A stretch of DNA of 64,000 nucleotides from Acidimicrobiales bacterium (lineage in GTDB: Bacteria > Actinomycetota > Acidimicrobiia > Acidimicrobiales > SZUA-35), in the NCBI GenBank assembly GCA_020630065.1, contig JAHDCC010000001.1, positions 175,566 to 239,565 on the forward strand, read 5' to 3'. The notes beneath the pieces are model-generated. The model saw nothing but the letters and a program-made list of their open reading frames with translations. It had not been told where the DNA came from and ran no database searches. Numbering within the stretch: the stretch's first letter is position 1; every line of letters begins with the position of its first letter. Below are positions 19,134 through 28,173 of the stretch, piece by piece. Both the position numbers and the translations under genes were made by a program.

Positions 19134-22100
19134 TTACTTCGACGTTGCCCGAGTCTTCGAGCTTTTTGTTTTCGGTGGTGGTGCCCATCCGGTTACGTTT
19201 TCGATGGTAAGTCCGAGTGTTGAAATTTCTCGTTGAACGAAGGATTCTAGTTGGTCTCCGTTGCGACGACCTTGCGGGTCGGGCTCATTATGCCATTGTT
19301 TGACCCATGGGACTAGTTCCCAGATGCCTGCTAGCAGGGCAGTTAGTGTCTCTTGGTTGGTATCGGGTTTTCGTTGGACGTAGATTTCGGCTAGTGCTCG
19401 GCCTTGTTCGGCGTGGTTCCATCCGGCCCATCCAAATAGTGGTGATGTGTCTCCGTCGGTTGCTTGAGCGTCGGGATAGAAGATGAATCGTTCTTTGGGC
19501 ACGTCGAGCTTTCCTCGGTGTTTCCAGGCGGTGGGCACCATGTCTGCTGATGAGTAGACGGGGGGTTTGTCGATTGTGCCGATCTGTTCGGCTTTGAGTT
19601 CTGCTGCTTCTGTTTCGGTCAGGTAGTTCGGGTCGTCTGATTCTAGTTTGCTGCGGGAGTCTATGCGGTCTTCGTGCCGTTGCAGTTCCCACGTTTTTTC
19701 CCAGACCGCTCTTTTGCGCATGCCTGATGGTTTGAGTCGTAGTCCTGCTACGTATGGGGCGGCTTCTGAAGCTAGGAGTTCGCCTACGAGTTTGGGTACG
19801 CTGACGTCGGCACCTGCGTAGAGTTCTGCGACGTCACCAAACCCTTCGACGTTTGTTAGCGCTGTTTGGGTTATTCGGGATACCGAAACGATTGAACCGT
19901 TGCGCCATACCGGCAGGTTTTCGATGGCGTCGATAAGCCATTCACGCAGAGCGTTGGCTTGGAGGTCGTGCCACGATTCCCAGTTCCATCGCCGTTTGAA
20001 TTCCGGTTTCTCTATGAATCCGACGCCGGCCGGGTCGGCTTCGATGGCGGCGATGCGTTGTTCTACTAGGTTTCGGTACTCGTCCGACCAGTGGTCGGGC
20101 AGTTCTGTTACCGGCGTGGACCCGTGTCGTTTAAACCAAGTTGTTTCTTCTAGCCCAGCGGCGACTCGGCGAGCCAGCACAATTTCGAATGCTCGTTCAC
20201 CTAACTGGATCGGCGTGAGTGAATCGACATTTTCGGACAAGTCTGTTTCAATCAAACCGTAGTCGTGCATTGTTCGCCAGTCCAATGACTCCTGCGCCGC
20301 AACCAAAAGTCGGCGAGTTTCTTGAGCTTTTTGGGTGGCTTCTGCGAGAGCTTTTGCGTTCGGTGATTCGTTTGTGCCGTACTTTTGCGGCAGAAGTGAT
20401 TTCACCTCCTCTGACTGTCGATCTAGGTACTCAGCTAGCCGAGTATTACCTGCATCGACGAGTGGGAATTCTTTGAGTTGAGTCCCTGTAAACTCGAAAA
20501 AGTTCTCGAAATCTACGGTGGTCTGGCGGGCGCCAAATTTGTCTACGGTACTTCCCTTATTGTGGCTTACTTGTTTCAACCAGAAACAGCCAACAGATGA
20601 GTTAAGCGGGCCGAGGAGTTTAAGGTGGTCGTCCTCAGTTGCCCCCTGCGGCAACTTTATTACCGGCGCAGATTGTTTGAAAACCTTGCCGCCACGATCC
20701 AACACAAAATGATTGTGCGTAGCCACAAACGCAAAGGCAATCGATAAACGGGCCTTTAGTCGGTCCACTGTAACCTGGTGCCACCCCCACCAAGGGCGTC
20801 CTTCCTCAAAGTATGATTTCTTACTGAACGTTCGCCGCTCACCCAGAACTGTTCTTTGTGGCCAGATCCAATTCATTTCCTGGCCAACTGAATCAACTGA
20901 AAGCCATCCACTCTCGTCGTATGGAAACCAAGCCAATTCTTGACTCGAAAGCGCCCAATCTCTCACCTCAGTCCCCGAAACGGAAACGCGTACTTGTTCG
21001 GCAGGCAAACTAAAGTCTGGAAACTTTGACCAACCCAAGAAAACAGGGTCACACCCGGGTATGGCATTGATCCCGACTGAGTCAGACAAGTCAGAAACTC
21101 GAATTGCAGAGGCGGCATCGACTCGAAACCATAGGTCGGCTCCGCCGCCGAAAACTACGGGGTGGGTTTGAAGGCGTTTCCGGGGCCAATCTACCGAGCG
21201 AACGTATTCGGTTGTTGAGTCTGCTTCGTCTACCTGTTTCTCGATTGCGGTCCATACCAAACCTTCGGCCGGGACAGTTGGTGTTGAGGGCTCGCCACGC
21301 AAACCCATAACGGCTCGGACTGTCTTAGTAACCGGTACCCGGTTGCGGGCGAACATGATAATCGTCGGTGTGCCGTGACCAGGAATATACGCACCAGACA
21401 TGTCGATTATTCCCGTCAAGTCCCACGTCGGTAGAAATTCTTCGACCAGTTTCGAACCAAACTCTCGTTTCATAAACGAGTTAGCCGTTATCTGACCAAC
21501 AAACCCAGCCTGAGCGTCTTCAGCCCCAGGCTGGGCCAATCCAAATAATCGTTCCGTAAACGGAACCCCCAACGAATACTTACCCTTGCACGAGTTGTAC
21601 CGGCGGCGATACGAAGCATTCGCCGCCTTATCCTTGACCGTTATATATGGGGGGTTGGCGACCACTGCCTTATACGTTTTTGACAGAACCTCATCCAACA
21701 GCTCAGGGTCCTCGGTTTCGTAAAGGTGTTTCGTTTCCTGCATCGTAGAATCAACGTTTAGCCTCTGTTGAGTAGACGTAGGCCCGTGAAGTAACGAATC
21801 GCCAACCGCTACTCGAAGGCTGAAGTCGTGAACGTTAACCAACCGTTTGATGCCGCAAACATTCATCGCAGCAATCAACAACCGGAACCGGGCAATCGCC
21901 ACCGCATAAGGGTTCAGATCGACCCCAGCGATCGCAGCCAACGCCCGCTCGGCGTGCGCCACCTTGTTCGCTGTAGGTTCGGCTCTGCGCCACGCCTTGA
22001 ACAACCGGTCGAACGCACCCAATAAAAAGTGGCCCGACCCGCACGCAGGGTCAATCAAATCAGTGTCGGCCAAACCAAACTCGTCGATCGCCGGGTCCAA

Positions 22101-22742
22101 CGTCCGATCCAAAATAAACGATTCAACAAAGTCGGGGGTCTGAAGCAATGCGTACTTCGCTCGAACATCAGCCGAAATGTCCTGATACAAATCACCCAAA
22201 AACCGGGTATCCAACGCACTATCGGCAAAGTTGAGTCGCAGCTCACCCGACGTTTCGTCAAGACGCCACCAAAACTCCAGCAGCTCCTTACAACCAAACG
22301 CCGACGGAGCAACCTCCCACACCGGGTTGTGTTCACCGAACAGACGCTCCGTCGCCGAAAAACCCTTCATCTCTTCAAAGACTTCAAGCAAATACGACTG
22401 CTGATTCTTCTGAGGGCTTTTAGTTACAAACTCTGTATACCGATCTTTCGCTATTTGCAGCCGATCTCCCGGGCCGGCGATTTGAATATCGATGAGCTCG
22501 TTGTCTTCACAAAACCGAATAAACACACACGAAAGAACCCACGCCACCGCAATTTGAGTAAGTCGATCTTCACGCCAAACCTTAAACGCAATACCAGTCC
22601 GGCCAGCATGCTGAGCCGTCAACCACTCGACGTGCAACAACTGCTCAGCCAAACCGCCTTCGTCGTAACGCTCTCGAAGATCTTCCAGCAGGGTGTTCAC
22701 CATCGACACCGAATCGGCCAACAACACTTTCGAATCGATCAT
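19134..22742 (-). CDS. pglX: BREX-2 adenine-specific DNA methyltransferase PglX
   Basis: 1202 aa; motif I DPACGSGHFLLGAFD and motif IV VVANPPYITVKD; overlaps pglW by 4 bp. Confidence 0.92.
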   Translation of the reverse strand: MIDSKVLLADSVSMVNTLLEDLRERYDEGGLAEQLLHVEWLTAQHAGRTGIAFKVWREDRLTQIAVAWVLSCVFIRFCEDNELIDIQIAGPGDRLQIAKDRYTEFVTKSPQKNQQSYLLEVFEEMKGFSATERLFGEHNPVWEVAPSAFGCKELLEFWWRLDETSGELRLNFADSALDTRFLGDLYQDISADVRAKYALLQTPDFVESFILDRTLDPAIDEFGLADTDLIDPACGSGHFLLGAFDRLFKAWRRAEPTANKVAHAERALAAIAGVDLNPYAVAIARFRLLIAAMNVCGIKRLVNVHDFSLRVAVGDSLLHGPTSTQQRLNVDSTMQETKHLYETEDPELLDEVLSKTYKAVVANPPYITVKDKAANASYRRRYNSCKGKYSLGVPFTERLFGLAQPGAEDAQAGFVGQITANSFMKREFGSKLVEEFLPTWDLTGIIDMSGAYIPGHGTPTIIMFARNRVPVTKTVRAVMGLRGEPSTPTVPAEGLVWTAIEKQVDEADSTTEYVRSVDWPRKRLQTHPVVFGGGADLWFRVDAASAIRVSDLSDSVGINAIPGCDPVFLGWSKFPDFSLPAEQVRVSVSGTEVRDWALSSQELAWFPYDESGWLSVDSVGQEMNWIWPQRTVLGERRTFSKKSYFEEGRPWWGWHQVTVDRLKARLSIAFAFVATHNHFVLDRGGKVFKQSAPVIKLPQGATEDDHLKLLGPLNSSVGCFWLKQVSHNKGSTVDKFGARQTTVDFENFFEFTGTQLKEFPLVDAGNTRLAEYLDRQSEEVKSLLPQKYGTNESPNAKALAEATQKAQETRRLLVAAQESLDWRTMHDYGLIETDLSENVDSLTPIQLGERAFEIVLARRVAAGLEETTWFKRHGSTPVTELPDHWSDEYRNLVEQRIAAIEADPAGVGFIEKPEFKRRWNWESWHDLQANALREWLIDAIENLPVWRNGSIVSVSRITQTALTNVEGFGDVAELYAGADVSVPKLVGELLASEAAPYVAGLRLKPSGMRKRAVWEKTWELQRHEDRIDSRSKLESDDPNYLTETEAAELKAEQIGTIDKPPVYSSADMVPTAWKHRGKLDVPKERFIFYPDAQATDGDTSPLFGWAGWNHAEQGRALAEIYVQRKPDTNQETLTALLAGIWELVPWVKQWHNEPDPQGRRNGDQLESFVQREISTLGLTIENVTGWAPPPKTKSSKTRATSK

Positions 22743-25700
22743 GCCGCCGCACCCTGCGACTCGACCCAGCTGAACGGAACCCGAACAAACTCGTTTGGCG
22801 AAACAATACCGATCGGCTTACCGTCGACCACCGGCCCGTTAACGCCACCCTCGGTCGGGATCAACACCCAAACCGACCTCGTCGAACCAGGCTCAGACTG
22901 AACATGTACCCGAAGCCGTTCAATCATCGTCAACTTCTCATACCGAGCCAACAAACCAAGATTGTGAAGAAGAACCGTACCTTTGACGTCGCGTATTTCG
23001 CGCTCCACTAGCTTTACCGCCTCACCCACCAGACTGCGAAGATTAGTAGCATCTTCAGTACCCAGCGAAGCAGAATCGGAATCGAGCACAACCTGCCAAT
23101 CGACCTCCCACGCCTCAGCTTGAGCTTTCAACTGGTTCAACACCAGCCGATCAACGTCAATCAACGTAACCCCAGCCTTATCGAACGCATCAATAGCCTG
23201 CCGGTAGCGATTTTTCCTCATCGTTGTCGACATCACCAAAAGACGGCCGTTACCCCTAGCCGCGGCCAGCCGCTCATCGAAAGAGTCGTCCTCGCCTAGG
23301 GTTGTCAACACCGTGGAAGAAGCCGTGACAGAAGAAAACGCGGTCGAACGGTTCTTAGTGCGCCAAACCATGTCGGTCGGTACCCACTCATAACCAAGGC
23401 CCAACTCGGCCAAAACGTCGGACACCTGATCTGGGGTTGGAAACTCAGCCACCATCTGCGGGAACCGGGCACGTACCCTATCTTCCAGCACTTTCGGCTT
23501 CAGTTCATCCATTCCGAGAAGTGAACCGACACTTCGTTTAATGGCACTCTCAACGCTTATCTCAACCGTATACAGCTCACCCCGAGAAGAAACAGCAGCC
23601 GACTCACTCATCGACGCTGCGAGCGCAACAAGATGCAGCTCGCTCATAGGAGCGAAGCCATCAGGCGCAGAAACTCGCCTCAACCCTTTGATAACCCCGT
23701 CGGCAGTCAACGCAGGATCTTTCTCGGCGATACTGCTCGCCCGTTCGCCAAGCTTTAACGCATACGCAATAACCGCGTCCGGGTCGGCCGTAGAACGCGA
23801 CTCAAAATTCAACGGATCAAGCGCAGCAATGAAAACATCGCCACGACGCCGAACAACCCAACGGGTGCCCGGCTGACTACCCTCAACATCGAAGACGGCA
23901 CGAACAGCAGCACGGCCTTTCGCTGTTCGTTCCGGTTCCGAAGTAGTAGAACCACAGCGGGCCAAAAGATCCTTAGCTAGCTGATCGAGCGTTGCAACCC
24001 CACCACGGTTCTCCAACAACGACGCAACCAACGCCCTAACAGCTTCCAACGAATCGATCTCGGCCCAGGCAACCCGCATCGGGCCAAGCACCTGGCTAAC
24101 AGCAGCCTGATTAGTGCCAACCGACCTGGCGACAGCGGTCTGGTTAGGCAACGTTCCGTCCGATTTCTCAGCTAAACCTAGATGCAGCTCAATAACTTCC
24201 TGCTGCTGGTCGGTTTCGACCTTACTCATCAGCTCGGAGACCAACCGGTCGACGTTAGGTAAAACCATCTCGCCATTCGTGGAATCATCACCTCCAGGGC
24301 CATCGAATTTCTTCTTTAGCTGCTTGATTGTTTCACGAATCTCACCAACCGTCTTCTTGCCAACCCCACGCATCCGGTTGAGAGCCACCGGATTCACCTC
24401 AAGCAAATCATCCACCGTGCTCAAACCAGCCCGACTAAGAGCACTGAGCGCCCGTTTCGACAATTCAAGTTCGTGTAACAACGTCAGGCGGGTAACTAGA
24501 ATTTCTGGTTCCAGAACAGGCTTAGCGGCAGACTTCGGCTTGACGCTCTCGGCAAAACACTTAGCCCAAGCAACCAGCATTTCTTCGGCACTATCAAAAC
24601 GGTCGGCGACATCACGAGCGAAGGCTTTTCGGAAGAAACCCATTAAAGACTCGGCGTACCCAGCGTCGAAACGGGCTACGTCGAGATTCACTTCAGAGTC
24701 AACCATCATCGGATCAGCATGATCAACGCCCCACGTCGGAAGCTCATTCGTAGCCATCTGATAAAGAACCACAGCAGCCGAATACCGCTCGGCGTGAGAA
24801 TCCCACCGATTACGACCATCAACTCTAAGAAACGGGTCGATGAACCCAGTCGTACCTACGGTAATCTCCGAAACTGGGGCCTTCGTTAACGAGAAGTCAA
24901 AGATTACGAGATGGCGTTCCTTATTTTTCCCTTGAACAGCAACACCAATATTCGCTGGCTTCAAGTCTCGGTGAGCGATACCCATACTTTCCAAATAGGC
25001 GACAGCATTCAGAAGATCCGTTCCCCAGCGTTCCAAAAAATCACCAACAGGACCATCAGCATTAAGGCGCTGAATGAGCGTTTCTTTCCCAGCCCTCGCT
25101 AGCAACAAAGCCTGACGACCACCTATAACCAACGGATCAGAAATAAGACGAACGATTTGGTTATGGTGGAGATTTCCCAACGAATCAGCTTCGTCACGAA
25201 GCTGCGAATCATGCGACTCCGAAAGTGAAATTTTGAGAACACGTTCCGCTCCGTTCGCCTCCTCATCGGCCACCAACAGCGCAACGGCAGACGCACCTTT
25301 ACCCAGTCGTGCCCGCACCTCAAACCGTTCAGCCAAGTAGTCGCCTTTACGAGCGTCGAGCGGCTCGACCTCAACTATTTCCGGCTGCAGAGAGACCGTC
25401 TCAGCTTTCAACTCGCGCTCTGCCTCATCAAGCTCACCTAACAGCTCTTCAATAGCCAGATACCTGTCAGAAGGGTCTTTCTGCGTAGCCCTCCAAACTA
25501 ACATTCGTAACGTCTCAGGGACACCGTCGACGACACCGTCCAAAGACAAACCATCGAAGCTTAAAAGATGCTCATCAAGTTCACCAGGAGACGACGCTGC
25601 ATGATGACCAGAAAAAATTAGGTACCCCAAGGCACCAAGTGAAAAGACATCTCCAGGACGCGGCGACGGTCTCACCGTGTTACGCATCTCTGGAGCGCGG

Positions 25701-26902
25701 TAGCAGTCTGTCTTGTCCCCGTTGGCACTAACCGCCGAGGCCAAGGACGACATCGTAGTTGGCAACTTCGTCTCGCCGTTGTCAAGCTGAGCTCGAACGC
25801 CTTCGTGCCAATCGCGCACCTTAACCGACGGGTTATCAACATCACCCGAAACAAACACTGACTGCGGCCCGAGAGAACGATGAAAGATGCGGTTGTTATG
25901 TGCATATGCCAACGCCTCGGCCACATCGCGGAACAGACGCAGCCGAATATCCATCGTCAGACGGTCAACGTTTTGGGATAACCATTGACTTAGATTTACA
26001 GCAGAATCCTCGTACGGGAAAATTAAGGCTGGGCCTAGGTCATGGTCCGCGAAGTTCTCGGGACACTCAATTCCAGGATGAACTTCTCCTTGGAAAAGAG
26101 TGAACTCTCGTTCCGCTGCCCGAGCAGCGCTTCGACGTTGATCCTCTGTGGATGCTTGACCGTGTGGGAACAGGCGAACCCTGCGTTTGCGCTCCTCATA
26201 ACGACGATGCTTCGCCTCGTAATCTTGATAAATATCGCCGTAGTCAAGCTTCTTACCCAAAACGAAGTCATGAACCGTTCGAAGCCCAATCGATGGTTTG
26301 ATTCCAAGTTTCTCAAACGCTCGACGCCCCGAAGCCAACGACTCAGGCGAGTACTGCCGCGGACGACTCCCATCAGTATTGACTTCCAAACTGGTTAGAG
26401 CTTGTTTGATAGAAGGTAGCTTCTTTTTGCCAACCCAGTCTGCCCCCGCAGGTCCGACTACACCCATGGCGAAATTGTCGCGCAGCTGAACATCTTGATC
26501 TGCATTAGTCAAGAAGACTAACGCAGATATAAATGGCAGTTTCGCTTTGCTGCCGACTTGTCTTTTCATCACCGCCTGAAGCATCTTGGCTTTGTGGTTC
26601 GTCAGTAACAGCGGATTGCGCTCTTCCCACGAACGGCCACTGACCTCTCGATACCACGAACTCGTATTTCCTTCGAGTCGTCCGTGGAAATGTTTCAGCT
26701 CAACCAGGAAAAAACCCTTCGGAGCCAGGACTAGGCAGTCCACCTCGAAGATCTGACCCGAAGTGGCAATAAACTCAAAATTGGGCCACGCAAGATAGGG
26801 GTTTTGGTCTGGGAGGGACTCCCGGAGCAGATCGAGCCCGAATTGTTCATGATCGTACGGCGTAGCGTTGATAACATTCCAACGCTTCGATTCAGGTTTC
26901 AG
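22739..26902 (-). CDS. pglW: BREX-2 serine/threonine kinase PglW (NERD + pseudokinase + kinase + alpha-CTD-like HhH + HTH)
   Basis: Track ORF ends at GTG 26743. Own reading extends 53 codons in frame to CTG 26902 (LKPESKRWNVINATPYDHEQFGLDLLRESLPDQNPYLAWPNFEFIATSGQIFE-VDCLVLAPKGFFLVELK), completing a NERD-like domain; kinase motif HRDLKPANIG. The exact start is uncertain. Confidence 0.85.
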   Translation of the reverse strand: MKPESKRWNVINATPYDHEQFGLDLLRESLPDQNPYLAWPNFEFIATSGQIFEVDCLVLAPKGFFLVELKHFHGRLEGNTSSWYREVSGRSWEERNPLLLTNHKAKMLQAVMKRQVGSKAKLPFISALVFLTNADQDVQLRDNFAMGVVGPAGADWVGKKKLPSIKQALTSLEVNTDGSRPRQYSPESLASGRRAFEKLGIKPSIGLRTVHDFVLGKKLDYGDIYQDYEAKHRRYEERKRRVRLFPHGQASTEDQRRSAARAAEREFTLFQGEVHPGIECPENFADHDLGPALIFPYEDSAVNLSQWLSQNVDRLTMDIRLRLFRDVAEALAYAHNNRIFHRSLGPQSVFVSGDVDNPSVKVRDWHEGVRAQLDNGETKLPTTMSSLASAVSANGDKTDCYRAPEMRNTVRPSPRPGDVFSLGALGYLIFSGHHAASSPGELDEHLLSFDGLSLDGVVDGVPETLRMLVWRATQKDPSDRYLAIEELLGELDEAERELKAETVSLQPEIVEVEPLDARKGDYLAERFEVRARLGKGASAVALLVADEEANGAERVLKISLSESHDSQLRDEADSLGNLHHNQIVRLISDPLVIGGRQALLLARAGKETLIQRLNADGPVGDFLERWGTDLLNAVAYLESMGIAHRDLKPANIGVAVQGKNKERHLVIFDFSLTKAPVSEITVGTTGFIDPFLRVDGRNRWDSHAERYSAAVVLYQMATNELPTWGVDHADPMMVDSEVNLDVARFDAGYAESLMGFFRKAFARDVADRFDSAEEMLVAWAKCFAESVKPKSAAKPVLEPEILVTRLTLLHELELSKRALSALSRAGLSTVDDLLEVNPVALNRMRGVGKKTVGEIRETIKQLKKKFDGPGGDDSTNGEMVLPNVDRLVSELMSKVETDQQQEVIELHLGLAEKSDGTLPNQTAVARSVGTNQAAVSQVLGPMRVAWAEIDSLEAVRALVASLLENRGGVATLDQLAKDLLARCGSTTSEPERTAKGRAAVRAVFDVEGSQPGTRWVVRRRGDVFIAALDPLNFESRSTADPDAVIAYALKLGERASSIAEKDPALTADGVIKGLRRVSAPDGFAPMSELHLVALAASMSESAAVSSRGELYTVEISVESAIKRSVGSLLGMDELKPKVLEDRVRARFPQMVAEFPTPDQVSDVLAELGLGYEWVPTDMVWRTKNRSTAFSSVTASSTVLTTLGEDDSFDERLAAARGNGRLLVMSTTMRKNRYRQAIDAFDKAGVTLIDVDRLVLNQLKAQAEAWEVDWQVVLDSDSASLGTEDATNLRSLVGEAVKLVEREIRDVKGTVLLHNLGLLARYEKLTMIERLRVHVQSEPGSTRSVWVLIPTEGGVNGPVVDGKPIGIVSPNEFVRVPFSWVESQGAAA

Positions 26903-27076
26903 CTTTAATTCCTCTCAAATTGACATAGCGGTACACGCAAAATCGTTTTGGCTTTATCGTCGAGGCCACAAAGGAGTTTAGTCTTTTTTCTTGATGAGAC
27001 TCCAAAAACTTACCCGAGATAAATAGTTGCCGGAGGAAACGGAAGCCTAAGTGAGACGCTATGAGCGAGCCCCATA

Positions 27077-27094
27077 TTGCATAATTATTAATTA
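27077..27094 (+). promoter_or_regulatory. Candidate ArgR-binding ARG box upstream of argC
   Basis: TTGCATAATTATTAATTA resembles the ARG-box core (nTGnATAATTATnnAnn); directly precedes argC in a cluster that encodes argR. Confidence 0.55.
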
Positions 27095-27111
27095 GGATGT
27101 ATGGTGATTCA

Positions 27112-28173
27112 ATGTCTTTGGGTTCTTCAACATCACAACACTACAAGGTCGGAATTGTCGGCGCTTCCGGTTACACCGGTGTTGAACTTCTCCGCCTGCT
27201 AGCCGGGCACCCCTATCTTGATCTAGTCGTCGCAACCGGAGACTCCAAAGCGGGAACCGCAATCGCCGACCTTTATCCAAGTCTGGCCGGTCACTACAAA
27301 GACCAAAAGTTTCAGGCCTTTGAGCCCGAAGACTTTGATGGCCTAGACCTCGCATTCATTGGATTGCCTCACGGTCTGAGTATGGATGTTGTGCCTCGGC
27401 TACGAGGAAAAGTCGGGAAGATCATCGACCTCGGGTCGGATTTCCGGCTCACCGATCCGGAACTCTACCCACAGTGGTACGGGGCGAACCATACCCACCC
27501 CGAACTATTGGGTGAGTTTGTTTACGGTCTCCCAGAACTGTTCCGAGACCAACTCATAGGGGCCGAACTTATAGCGGCAACCGGGTGCAACGCCGCAACC
27601 TCAACACTGGCACTCACACCGTTTGTCGACGGAGGTTACGTCAAACCAGAAGGATTGATCGTCGACCTCAAAACCGGCGTGTCGGGTGCAGGTCGGCCAC
27701 CAAAAGAAACTACAACCTATTGCACAGTGAGCGACAATGTCGCCCCATACGCAGTTTTGACTCACCGGCACACCCCAGAAATAGAACAAGCCATTACCGC
27801 TCGAACTGGTACGGAAGTTTCTGTACTGTTTACCCCGCATCTGGTGCCCGCCAACCGGGGAATCTTGGCTACCTGCTATGCCGAACCCAAAGAACCAATG
27901 ACGTCAGAGCAAGCCATCGAAATATTGGCTGATTTTTATCACGGAGAGCCGTTTGTGGTAGTAAACGAACGGGTGCCGACCACCAAAGTCACAGTCGGTT
28001 CTAACACCGTCCACATGTCGGCACGCGTCGACCCTCGGACCGGGCGGCTCATAACTATGGCCTCACTCGACAACCTGATGAAAGGCGCATCAGGAATGGC
28101 AATACAGAACGCAAACCTGGCGCTTCAACTACCTGAAGATTCAGGTCTAACGACGATAGGGGTCTACCCATGA
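27112..28173 (+). CDS. argC: N-acetyl-gamma-glutamyl-phosphate reductase
   Basis: GIVGASGYTGVELLRLL, ATGCNAATSTLAL; alternative upstream ATG at 27097. Confidence 0.95.
   Translation: MSLGSSTSQHYKVGIVGASGYTGVELLRLLAGHPYLDLVVATGDSKAGTAIADLYPSLAGHYKDQKFQAFEPEDFDGLDLAFIGLPHGLSMDVVPRLRGKVGKIIDLGSDFRLTDPELYPQWYGANHTHPELLGEFVYGLPELFRDQLIGAELIAATGCNAATSTLALTPFVDGGYVKPEGLIVDLKTGVSGAGRPPKETTTYCTVSDNVAPYAVLTHRHTPEIEQAITARTGTEVSVLFTPHLVPANRGILATCYAEPKEPMTSEQAIEILADFYHGEPFVVVNERVPTTKVTVGSNTVHMSARVDPRTGRLITMASLDNLMKGASGMAIQNANLALQLPEDSGLTTIGVYP

Noticed and set aside
22029-22901. 290-aa plus-strand ORF opposite pglX/pglW
   Set aside because: Antisense to well-supported coding sequence with a basic, low-information composition; explained by the A+C-rich plus strand there. 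Same reasoning for the 238-aa ORF at 17038-17754 and the 172-aa ORF at 16285-16803.
26915-26929. ATG-TCA-ATT-TGA as evidence of stop-codon recoding in pglW
   Set aside because: No recoding signal was seen; a CUG start with a nearby SD, a point mutation or a sequencing error is simpler. Kept only as an alternative in the PglW finding.
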